Shown: positions 10,344-18,191 of the stretch, piece after piece
Position numbering within the stretch: position 1 is the first letter of the stretch
Layout: every line of letters starts with the position of its first letter
The notes under the pieces: generated by a model
What the model was told of the DNA's origin: nothing
Database searches by the model: none
The model's input: the letters and a program-made list of their open reading frames with translations, nothing else
Program-made: the position numbers and the translations under genes
Origin: Larix sibirica
Lineage: Eukaryota > Streptophyta > Pinopsida > Pinales > Pinaceae
NCBI GenBank assembly: GCA_004151065.3
Contig: NWUY0300013599.1
Coordinates: forward strand, 12,373 to 30,802
Direction: 5' to 3'
DNA: 18,430 nt

Positions 10344-11060
10344 GTCACTTCTATTTGATGCTAAGGCTTTCTTTTGAAAATGGATTCATACAAATTTCAC
10401 AAATAAAATGATTCTATATAGTAAGTAATCATCTCTAATTTCAATGATAATTTTATCTGGGTGTACTAGATTATGCAGAGGTGATGATAAGCATTGTTGG
10501 TCATTTGTGGCGTGAATTTGGGTGGATCTTACTTTGTGACATACGAAGTAGCATTCAAATGTGTATCACAACCTTGCATTGGTATCTCATCACCCCATAG
10601 AACATACAACCAAATTTTGGGTCATACTTCAAATCTTTGATATGCGATGCTTGTTAAGACACTATCACATAACAAATGGTACTGTACAACAAAAGTATAA
10701 ATACTATGCCCCATAATATTATCTTCATCAATTATGCAACATGCCTTGTAAATACACAATTAGCAATGCTTAACATTGCTAAGTTGTTGGTCAAGAGCAA
10801 TAGCTCAAACAATTGGGAGGTAAGTTTCACATTCTCCCCACCTTGGTTCATATCCTCAATGAGACATGTGTCCTACTATGTCTTGGTTGCACCTTGGTTC
10901 AAAGGGAAAGCACCTCCTAAATGAAACAACTTGGTTGAAGCCCGAATTACTATTAGGTGTGACTTGTAAACTACTGCACCTAGCCTAGGGTTTATAGTGA
11001 CAGTTAGTTGAATTTGAACTTATACCTTGTTTAACTAATCTCAACTAATTATTAACTCCC
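10344..11060. other. Unassigned DNA between foldback element and A-rich tract
   Basis: An 82-codon plus-strand frame (10676-10924) has no recognisable domain and no coding context. Nothing else is assigned. Confidence 0.45.
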
Positions 11061-11068
11061 CAAAACTG

Positions 11069-11122
11069 ATAAAAAAAAAAAAAATAATAATAATAATAAT
11101 AAATTAAAAAAAATAAAAATTT
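11069..11122. repeat. A-rich / (TAA)n tract
   Basis: GATA(14) then (TAA)6-7 then ATTAAAAAAAATAAAAATTT. It closely resembles the core at 8108-8140: a run of A, then TAA repeats, then ATTA. Simple-sequence expansion explains this; a retroposon tail is the alternative, but no LINE or SINE body is recognised upstream. Confidence 0.85.
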
Positions 11123-11433
11123 AATCCATTCTGGGTACAGTATTTCACCTCACGGAGTGAACTTCACCCTTGGTCTCAAAGACAACTAAACAAACAATTT
11201 TGACTCTGAATTTTTGGTGCAAACATCTGTTGAGCTACCTTCGAATTACAGCGCCCTTGAACTCCTCGTTATGAACTGGCCTATACCAGACTTTGAAATA
11301 CAGTTACTCGTAAACTCCCCATTTCAAGGGTTCTCTCCAAAATCCATGAACATGATTACATATCACTATATGATGATTTTATTAACGCTCATGGCTTACC
11401 AAAAGCGTCACATAATCATTTCTTATGGAGGCT

Positions 11434-11905
11434 TGTTATCATTTCATGTGTCAATATCTGAACCTTATGACACAATGCTCTGGGAATCCCAATAGCCTGG
11501 AGAAGTGGGAAAATGGCATGGAAGCCGACTCGGAAAATATGAAGAAAAAGCTCCACAAAAGGTTGGAAGGAGAGCCTGCGTGGAGCAATGGGCAGTCTCA
11601 GAAGGAGACACTGCATGGGGCAATGTCTTGGAAGCAGAGCCCACATGGGCAATGTCTTGGAAGATAGCATGCATGGGGTATTGTCTTGGAAGGAGAACCC
11701 ACCTGGGAAATGTCTTGGAAAGACATAGGAGGGCGACCAAACTAGACTGACATGCTCTCTGCGAAAATAGGTTATGATTGTGGCAACTTCTTTCAAGGGC
11801 CCACAGCCCTGGAGATACATTTATCATAATCTCGTATGTATCTCCTTACGGTCATATCAATATATGTTTATAGAGATAGGAGATCAAGACACAATTATTA
11901 TAAGA
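11434..11905 (+). repeat. Possible 5' LTR of the Ty3/gypsy element
   Basis: Inferred by position: a PBS-like sequence follows at 11908, and downstream comes gag-pol in the same orientation. A possible start is TGTTATCATTTC at 11434 and a possible end ATAAGA at 11905. The segment contains a tandem array (11564-11725), as retroelement U3 regions often do, and an AT-rich TATA-like stretch at about 11858-11868. No second copy lies in the window, so the boundaries cannot be tested by LTR-LTR alignment. Confidence 0.3.
11564..11725 (+). repeat. 29-30 bp minisatellite, about five units
   Basis: Consecutive units start with GGAAG/AGAAG and end with ATGTCTT or a variant: GGAAGGAGAGCCTGCGTGGA..., AGAAGGAGACACTGCATGGG..., GGAAGCAGAGCCCACATGGG..., GGAAGATAGCATGCATGGGG... 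and GGAAGGAGAACCCACCTGGG.... Unit length is 29-30 bases, so it does not hold a reading frame. It lies within the proposed LTR and may have been a U3 enhancer array. Confidence 0.8.
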
Positions 11906-11907
11906 AA

Positions 11908-11920
11908 TTTGGTGCCATTA
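11908..11920 (+). promoter_or_regulatory. Primer-binding-site-like sequence of the Ty3/gypsy element
   Basis: TTTGGTGCCATTA resembles the TTTGGCGCC start of plant Athila/Tat primer sites, with a single C to T change in the CpG. It lies upstream of the gag remnant in the right orientation. The match is short and the flanking LTR end is unproven. Confidence 0.35.
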
Positions 11921-12125
11921 ATTCTTTGATATGCTTTCCAGGTCATTAACTGCTATAATATTGACATTAAGAGTAACTATAATGAGGAGTTCAAAGATGT
12001 CATAATTTGAAAAGAACTCAACAAAGGTTTGCACAAAAAAATCAGAGTCAAAATGGTTTAGTAGTCTTTTTGACTAAGTGTGAATATCACTGCATAAGGG
12101 GAAATATAGTAGGTGTCTCCCTTTC

Positions 12126-12207
12126 TTGCAAACTATAAATATTTTCATAGATTCAAATTACCATTGTTGCAAACTATAAATATTTGCGTAGTCTCAAATT
12201 CTCTAGT
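12126..12207 (+). repeat. 41 bp tandem duplication
   Basis: TTGCAAACTATAAATATTT starts at 12126 and again at 12167, each followed by a version of CATAGATTCAAATT. The two 41-base units match strongly over their first 34 bases. They precede the first gag module and look like a local slippage duplication in the leader or the eroded gag. Confidence 0.8.
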
Positions 12208-12370
12208 AGCACCAATCATAGAAAGACTGTTTCTCCCAACCAATCCCATACTTGGGGGCATCAAGCCCCAAGTGATGAAAGTTATAGCCTCCCCCAACAA
12301 TCCACCTATGCAATTTATCCTACCATGTTCCTGGTGCAACACAATAAGTCATCTAATTAACATTAGGTTT
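12201..12370 (+). pseudogene. gag: gag nucleocapsid remnant, module A
   Basis: Encodes GGIKPQVMKVIASPNN followed by PCSWCNTISH. The latter has the C-x2-C-x4-H pattern of a retroviral CCHC zinc knuckle (12326-12352), but Arg (AGG at 12365) stands where the last Cys should be. The knuckle would bind genomic RNA in the particle. The segment is a direct copy of 13284-13453 (107 of 122 bases identical over the core, no gaps). No capsid-type gag sequence is recognisable upstream, so most of gag is lost. Frame is open from 12113 to 12397. Confidence 0.55.
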
Positions 12371-12612
12371 GATAGATCATTCATATTCACACCTTAAGAC
12401 CTTCGACCTCGACAATGGCGAACCTTGACTGCCATCATTAGTCACCTTCCAAATACTTGTCACAATCAAGAACGTCATTATTCATCGATGAAAGTACTTC
12501 CACTTGTGTCATGTCAACAACAGTTTGGAAATAACTGGACTCCCCAGATCTCGTCCCTTCTACTATCACTCTCTGAGCTGGTCATCCTTCACAACCACAA
12601 GACTTCTACCAT

Positions 12613-12810
12613 AACATCCCTATTGAACTAGGGGAGAATATTGTCGTACTCGATATTGACATCATTGATGCACACGTAGACTATAATATCTTCTTATGAC
12701 CTAGTTTCATGTATGCCATGAAGTTGGTTTCCTCATCGGTATCCTGCATAACGATGTCCCCCATTATGGGAAAGTGGTCACCCTTGAATAACTTAGATGC
12801 TATGAGAATA
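12613..12810 (+). pseudogene. Retropepsin C-terminal remnant
   Basis: One frame reads IPIELGENIVVLDIDIIDAH then VDYNIFL, a stop (TGA), PSFMYAMKLVSSS. This follows the pattern of Ty3/gypsy aspartic proteases after the flap: hydrophobic strands, vDaPxDYN, the I-L-G-R turn, then a yAm-aVvS helix and strand, and a basic tail near MGK. The L-G-R turn has become L-stop, and the catalytic DTG half was not found upstream. The protease would cleave the Gag-Pol polyprotein. Its place after module A fits gag-PR order. The match is from pattern memory without alignment. Confidence 0.5.
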
Positions 12811-13180
12811 ACCCCATTTATAATCCTAAGAATATTTTTCCTACCATTGGCACCGAGTACCTCCCATCTCTCAACGAGATAGGACTAGGAGTCTACAAAG
12901 ATTCTTTCTTGCTAGGGGCATATGTTAGATCTTCACCGGTCATACTATGAGTGACTAATGGTATCACATGCACAATATTTTCCTTTTCATATTAACCATT
13001 GTTATCCACTTCCACCTCTATGTCCTCACTAGATACCAAGAGCCACGTTGAAGAAGGAACCATTCCCCTACCCTCCTTTAGGGGCATCTGTCATAGAATT
13101 ATTATCCACCCCCGGGGCATACAAGGCATGCTAATCATGGCCTCCCTCACTTTATATAGAGTCACCCTAGGTATCCCCAA

Positions 13181-13453
13181 ATGGTAATTAAAACTCCCAT
13201 ATCTAGAGGTAATCTCGAACCACAAGCACATATCAACTTTACATTAATTGCTCCTGGCAATGCCCTACCATATGTGGTTCCATTGCTAGTAGAACCAACC
13301 ATGACAAGATCATTTCTCCCAACCAATTCCATAGTTGGGGGCATCAATCCCCAAGTGACGAAAGTTATAGCCTCCCCCAGTAATCCACTTATGTGATTTC
13401 CCCTACCATGTGCCTTGTGCAACACAACAGGTCATCCGACTAAGATATCCCTA
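13181..13453 (+). pseudogene. gag: gag nucleocapsid remnant, module B
   Basis: Frame with INFTLIAPGNALPYVVPL, GGINPQVTKVIASPSNPLM, a TGA at 13394, then PCALCNTTGHPTKIS. The knuckle C-x2-C-x4-H spans 13409-13435; Ser (TCC at 13448) replaces the fourth ligand Cys. It repeats module A at an exact offset of 1083 bases, yet lies downstream of the protease remnant, where gag is not expected. Either a segment was duplicated or two related elements were joined. Upstream of 13284 the two copies no longer align clearly. Confidence 0.55.
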
Positions 13454-13857
13454 GGATTGCACGATTGTATCAAACTGTTATCCACTCCTACAAACACTAC
13501 CACCATTTTGGACTCAACCGCAGTGAGCATACCCTCTACTCCATAAGTAGAGCCTCTAACAAATTAATAACAAATACCTATGCAAAAATCATGCATGATC
13601 TATATATTCTCATTTTGGTCACCATCATTACTAGGATATCCACAAATTTCATAAGACCCTTTCTTATATTATTCGTCAATCCCATACAACTCCCCTCAAT
13701 TCCATTACTATTAAATTCATCTCAACGTTATAGGAGACACCTCCCCCCCATCAATGTTCGTTATGCACAAATAGTGCTCATATGTTACCCCCATACATAG
13801 GCATGGTTCATCCTACTAGAACCACCCAGGTTGATCACTTCCCAACCCACTTTCCCA

Positions 13858-13899
13858 TGTCGATTATGTGGGATGATAACACACTTCTTGTTAAAATTC
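13858..13899 (+). pseudogene. Third zinc-knuckle-like motif
   Basis: Reads CRLCGMITHFLLKF. The spacing C-x2-C-x4-H-x4-X is that of a CCHC knuckle with Phe in place of the last Cys. It is followed by PILYEEQATCLEWLR. It resembles modules A and B only in spacing, not in DNA sequence, so it may be a second natural knuckle of module B's gag rather than another copy. Short motif, chance match possible. Confidence 0.35.
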
Positions 13900-14412
13900 C
13901 CCATCTTATATGAAGAACAAGCAACATGCCTTGAATGGTTAAGGTAACCACGTATCATATCTCCCCACCCCAAGCACTCTTCAGGTCCTGCCTCAACAGG
14001 ATACTTTTCCCCTGTCACACGATACGAATGGACATGTGGATATGTTTTATATTTCATTTTCTTTTTCCTCTACAATTGATGGCCATCTATCAGATCATCA
14101 TTAGGATTTCTCACTCGTACACTACCAATGCATAATTTGGTGGCATCCCCATGGATCAATACCCCACGATCAGGTGTGACCCCTAAATCTGTGGAATCCC
14201 TTCACTTGATCAATACATTTCTAGCATAGCATCTTGCCATTTCAAGCATCCATATTTCAACACATATTCCCTTTGGATCCAATGTTCCAAATAACTCCCT
14301 CAATCACCTATTTCAATTATATGAGGACATGTTAGAAGTTATGACTTCTCCTAAGACACTATGGAACAATCTTCATCATCATTCCTAATTTTTTCCTCAA
14401 AATGCATTCATT

Positions 14413-15360
14413 ATGCCAATGGCTGACCAATACGCCATCAAAACCAAGGATTTTATCCCATCACACTACGTCAGTTGGTTAAAAAATCTTATCCATACCC
14501 CAAATGTTTTCAAAGAAAGAAACATATCCAAAATTATACCCGCCATCAAGAAAGACATTTTTGTAACTCATGGTGTCATAGAAAATATCTTACTTGGAAC
14601 CTCTTGCTCCCAATAAGAATTCATCGCTTACAAAACCTTGTTTCAGATATTTTCTCTTGGTCATACACAGGAGTTCCAAGGCTCAAACCCATTATTGTTG
14701 AACATCATATCAAAACATGGAATGATGCTTTGTGAGTACAACAAAAACAATGGCTAGTCCACCCCTCTAAAGCACTCGCTATCAAAGAAAAGATTTAGAA
14801 ACTCCAACAGGATAGGGTTCACCTACCCTATTTCTTATATGTACTGGGTATCCAACCCCATCCCCATTAACAAGAAAGAAGAAACCGTTCATGTATTTAC
14901 TGATTTCAGATATTTGAATCGGGCTTGTCCCAAAGACAACTTACCAACCCCCTTTATCAACCAATTGGTCGATGCTTGTGTTAGACATGAAGTCCTCTCT
15001 TTCATGGATGGTTTTTTCAAATACAACCAAATACAAATCTACCAATAGGATCAATACAAAATGCTAGAGACTTAAAAATTAGAGACACAGTTAATCACAC
15101 TATGTCCTACATGTTTAATGGCATGCCATGCATCATTTTGGATTGCCTTGATGACCTAACAACCAATTCTAAACATCACATTTACCATCTCAGTAATCTT
15201 CGCACCACATTTTTGTGATGTCAATAGTATAACATACGATTGAACCCCCTCAAATGCATCTTATGCATCATAGCTAGACATTTTATCGGGTTCATTGTCT
15301 CTTTGCATGTGATCACCATTGATCCCTTAAAATTTCAAGCCATCCTTGAATCCCCCCCAC
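14413..15360 (+). pseudogene. pol: Reverse transcriptase domain, internally deleted
   Basis: Upstream leader (14413-14616) leads into FSWSYTGVP...IIVEHHIKT (14652 onward) and ALAIKEKI, the entry to gypsy RT. Then WVSNPIPINKKEETVHVFTD, LNRACPKDNLPTPF and LSFMDGFFKYNQIQI (14839-15048) give fingers and palm with the first catalytic Asp. About 20-25 codons are then missing around 15055-15070, where the conserved TPWG / MPFGLK block should be. The chain resumes in another frame with NARD...MPCIILDCLDDL; the YxDD box is CLDD at 15144-15155. The thumb follows: LNPLKC...HFIGFIV and ITIDPLKFQAILESPPPN. At least three frame changes and several stops. The enzyme would copy element RNA to cDNA; this copy cannot. 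Confidence 0.88.
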
Positions 15361-15740
15361 CAAATACATGACTTCAGTTGCAAAGCATTCAAGGAAAAAC
15401 AAACTTTCTTCATCGCTTCGTCCATAACTATGCTAGAACATCATTTAATACATTTGTAAAATACCACCACTCAATTATAACCATGACCACAAGTTGGCCT
15501 TAGTTGTAATCATGTCAGTGCAAAAGCTTAACCACTGCATCTTACTATGCAAGATGGAAGTAATCACAAACTCAAACCCAATGCAATACATACTAGGGTG
15601 ATGGATTATCAATGGTAGGTTCACCTGATGGGTTATTATTCTTTGGGAATTCAACTTAGTGTTTTTGACCCCCAAAAGTAATAATGCCTTTCCACTCACC
15701 TATTTTATCACTAATATCATGACTAGCGCACTGAGAACCC
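15361..15740 (+). pseudogene. pol: RT connection and truncated RNase H remnant
   Basis: LQSIQGKTNFLHRFVHNYAR (15378 onward) is the conserved RT-RH connection. The next recognisable block starts at about 15469 with LNYNHDHKLALVVIMSVQKL then NHCILL, the C-terminal third of the primary RNase H, continuing to NSNPMQYILG, INGRF, WVIILWEFNLVFLTPKS. The middle, carrying the catalytic acidic residues, is absent: a deletion of perhaps 70-80 codons near 15445-15468. TGA codons at 15599 and 15626 fall where related elements carry Arg, a C-to-T signature. RNase H removes the RNA strand during reverse transcription. Confidence 0.75.
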
Positions 15741-17053
15741 CTGTAAATGATTAGTTTCCTAATAAACATTTGTTCATACTTTTTGTTCAAGACCCCTAGT
15801 ATGGAGACATCCTCAAATATCCCTGCACACATAAATTCACTTCCTATCTCTCACATGATGATCATCATCGCATCCATCACCAATCCCATCGTTATCTCCT
15901 CATCATGTATGTTCTCTATTGATGAGGTTCTAACACCATACCATGATGGTGTTCATCTCATGACGAGCCCAAGCATGTCGTTAGTGATTGCCAAGACAAT
16001 GCATGCAGAGGCCACTTATCAGGGTTGGAAACCCCCCAAAAAATCCAATGTTCTAATTAATTTTGGCCATCTCTCTTTAATGATTATATTCACTCCATCA
16101 GAAGATGTGAAAACTATTAGATATTTTCTAGAAAAACCAAAGCTCCTCTAGCTCCTTTACACCCTATCATCACTGCTGGCCCATTTTGAAAATGGGGAAT
16201 TGACTTTATGGAATTCCAACCTACATATACCAATAGTCATAAGTATATCATTGTTATGGTTGATTACTTAACCAAGTGGGCTAAGGAAATTCCCACCTTC
16301 AATAACACTAGCACCATGTTTGCTAGGTTCTTTTTCCACCATGTCATTACTCGTTTTAGCATACCAAAACAACTGGTCTCTACAAATATAACTTATTTTC
16401 AAAGTGATATATTCTAGGAGTTTTCTTTCTTGTTGGGATTCACCCATGAGTTTTCCACCCCCTACTATCTGCAAGCAAATGAATAGGTTGAGGATGTCGA
16501 TAAAGTCCTCAAAACCATGATTCAATGGACACCCAACAAGAACAAGACCTACTGGCATCATATGCTATTTTCTACACTTTGGGCATATCGAAATTTAGTT
16601 AAAAATAATATGGGATTCACTCCCTTTCATCTCGTTTATGGCATCGAGGTAGTTTTACCCATTGAGTGCAAGATTCACAATATCCAAACCATTGTTGAAC
16701 TAATCCTTAACACTCTTGTGCTTGAGAAACACCTACTCACTTTGGAACACCTTGATGAAGAATGCCATGTCTCATTACAACAAAATGAGGCCATAAAAAA
16801 ATGTTCCAAAGCTCAATATAGCCAACAGGTTTTCCCTCTCATATTTAGTGAAGGTGATCTTGTACTCATTTTTGACACAAAAAAGGATAAGAAACCAAGA
16901 CCTGGTAAGTTCATTCCTCTTTGGAAAGGACCATACATCATTAGACAATTCCTCCCCAAAGGAACAAATGTGTTGGGTTTTCCCAAAGGAGATCTTCTCT
17001 ATGGCCCAATCAACGAGTTATACTTGAATAAATTCTATCTCTACCCTGCACAG
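15741..17053 (+). pseudogene. pol: Integrase, full-length but inactivated
   Basis: A linker (FPNKHLFILFVQDP, YGDI) leads to the HHCC zinc domain at about 15960-16120: DCQDNACRGHLSG...RRCENY. The first His is Gln and the last Cys is Tyr. The catalytic core follows: KWGIDFMEFQPT (first Asp at 16202), VDYLTKWAKEIPTFNN, FHHVITRFSIPKQLVST. Thr (ACA at 16382) stands where the second catalytic Asp belongs, and YYLQANE, TAG, VEDV keeps the Glu (16490). Stops: TAG at 16415 and 16484. From 16517 the frame is open: WHHMLFSTLWAYR, GFTPFHLVYGIEVVLPIEC, FSEGDLVLIFD, and the GPY/F motif WKGPYIIRQFL. No chromodomain follows. The end, LYLNKFYLYPAQ, is close to where Tat-type integrases finish. Integrase inserts cDNA into the genome. 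Confidence 0.92.
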
Positions 17054-17174
17054 GTATTTTCAAAACATTGTATATGCACCATTTTTTTGTTATTTCTTTC
17101 TTTTTATCTTTTTTTATCAAAAACATCCTTTCCTACCTTGTACTTTCTCGAACACATTTTCATTTATTTTATAG
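17054..17174 (+). other. Candidate spliceosomal intron between integrase and RNase H-like domain
   Basis: CAG|GTATTTT at 17053/17054 fits a plant 5' splice site, and a T-rich tract ends in TTTATTTTATAG at 17174 as a plant 3' splice site. Length is 121 bases, AT-rich, T-dominated. The donor falls exactly between codons of the integrase frame (phase 0), and removal would join ...YPAQ directly to MNSSTHYYV, the start of the RNase H-like domain; without splicing, the 121 bases shift the frame into a stop at 17210. The alternative is a plain spacer with the downstream ATG at 17175 used independently. No transcript evidence is available here. Confidence 0.45.
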
Positions 17175-17594
17175 ATGAATTCAAGTACGCACTATTATGT
17201 TGGCTTGGATGACGATGCAAGTCGTTGGTCAAATAATCTCACATCCATTTCTTGGATTATTTATACCCTAACACATATGTTTTCCACACCGGTGGCACAT
17301 GTCTCAGTCCAATCACTAATAACAAAGTAGAGTATGAAGATGTCATCAGATTATTGGTCAATGTAGTTCACTTTCACATTTTCCTTATTCATGTCTAACT
17401 AATTCTCAATTACTTGTCACACCGTTCAATGACGCCTTTCATGTTTGTAATCCATGCCTATTCCAAAAATTCCTACAAGTGCAACTTTTGGTTGATGGTT
17501 TGAAACCATCACATTCATGCATGTCCCTAGAAGTTCAAATGCATTGGTCAATTACACTACAAACGAAGTTTTGGATTGGCATTTATTACATTGA
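17175..17594 (+). pseudogene. Extra RNase H-like domain downstream of integrase
   Basis: ATG at 17175 opens MNSSTHYYVGLDDDAS, fitting the first strand and catalytic Asp of RNase H. After a frame change comes LSPITNNKVEYEDVIRLL, the conserved TNNxAEYEALI helix with its catalytic Glu. Another shift gives NSQLLV, where the family has DSQL: AAT at 17401-17403 replaces the third catalytic Asp. Then FNDAFHVCNPCLFQKFL and, after one more shift, FETITFMHVPRSSNALVNYT ending LDWHLLH and TGA at 17592. HVPRxxN is the last-helix signature; the usual Asp after it is Asn. The domain is complete in layout but broken by at least three frameshifts. Plant Tat elements carry an additional archaeal-type RNase H; here it follows integrase. 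Confidence 0.68.
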
Positions 17595-17733
17595 ATAGTG
17601 CACTTCTCATTAAGGAAATTAATTTTATGTTTTAGCATCAATTTAGGTCATAATATGCACAAATATAAATACATAAACAAAACCATCACATCCATCTATT
17701 TGAAACACAAGTCTGGAAAACCAAAAAAATAAC

Positions 17734-17748
17734 AGAGAGAGAGAGAGA
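17734..17748. repeat. (AG)n microsatellite
   Basis: Seven AG repeats plus one A, directly after an A-rich stretch. Too short and isolated to be taken as the polypurine tract of the gypsy element with confidence, although position after pol and purine content would allow it. Confidence 0.7.
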
Positions 17749-17933
17749 TCATGTACATAGTGCACCTCATGGTTCACATAAAAAGAAATAGCCTTATGGG
17801 GGTATATCAAAAAATCACGTCCCATAGGAAACCATCATGGGACATATAAAAAATGGGGCTCATGGCCCATATACATATACAAATCCCATCGCCAACAGAG
17901 GGAGAAGCTATTAATGTTAATGTCACCACTGCC

Positions 17934-18191
17934 TTAGCTAGTGGTGCCAACACCACTACCACCAGTATTAGTGGTGGTGGTGGTGGCGTCGTCAGTGGAA
18001 CCAGTGGTGGTACCATCATCACTGCCATTTTTGTCATTGTTGAATCTTCCTAGGTAGACCTTAAATGATAATTGTGGCCATCCACACATGCCCACCTCAA
18101 AAGGGTGTGCCACTTGGGAATCACCCTTAGGCATGTGGAGACAAGTCTCCATCAATTGATCTTCTAGATGATCCCACCTCCACTTATACAT
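17934..18191 (-). pseudogene. Minus-strand frame with weak B9-domain resemblance
   Basis: An 85-codon frame antisense to the gypsy element. Residues 1-53 include MYKWRWDHLEDQ, GDSQVAHPFEV, GWPQLSFKVY and FNND, which occur in the same order as conserved points of the B9D1-type B9 domain (a Y-K start, E-D-W, G-SQ, P-(I/F)-(D/E)-V, GWPQ-x-x-x-V-Y, F-x-ND) but with shorter gaps. Residues 54-85 are low-complexity Thr/Gly. A TAA lies in frame about 11 codons upstream of the Met, and no other exon is recognised. B9 proteins act at the ciliary transition zone. The likeness is from memory of the motif and could be chance; an antisense ORF of the retroelement is another option. Confidence 0.2.
17935..18024. 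repeat. ACC/GGT trinucleotide-rich segment with hairpin
   Basis: CACCACTACCACCAG, TATTA, then GTGGTGGTGGTGG (about 17951-17986) forms a strong imperfect stem-loop, followed by further GGT/ACC repeats to about 18020. On the minus strand it encodes a Thr/Gly/Ser-rich tail (DATTTTTNTGGSGVGTTS). Confidence 0.75.

Larger units (their letters stand above)
11434..17594 (+). mobile_element. Degenerate Ty3/gypsy retrotransposon, Tat-like
   Basis: In order on the plus strand: probable LTR, PBS-like site, gag knuckle, protease remnant, two further knuckle-like motifs, reverse transcriptase, RNase H remnant, integrase and an extra RNase H-like domain. RT before integrase defines Ty3/gypsy. No chromodomain follows the GPY motif of integrase, and an additional RNase H is the hallmark of the plant Tat group (Ogre, Retand and relatives). 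The coding strand carries many stops, at least two large internal deletions and lost catalytic residues, so the copy is inactive. Several stops fit C-to-T change at CpG or CHG sites (for example TGA at 15626 where the family has Arg, TAG at 16484 where it has Gln). The 3' LTR was not found and may lie beyond 18430 or be deleted. Confidence 0.9.

Noticed and set aside
11416-11827. Two overlapping minus-strand frames of 120-134 codons
   Set aside because: They cover the minisatellite, whose lack of stops keeps several frames open at once; no motif and no coding pattern.
13555-14400. Aspartic-protease DTG motif between module B and RT
   Set aside because: No hydrophobic-D-(T/S)-G turn was found in the plus-strand frames I read; only the C-terminal half of a protease is visible, at 12613-12810.
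16268-16561. 97-codon minus-strand frame
   Set aside because: Shadow of the integrase catalytic core on the other strand.
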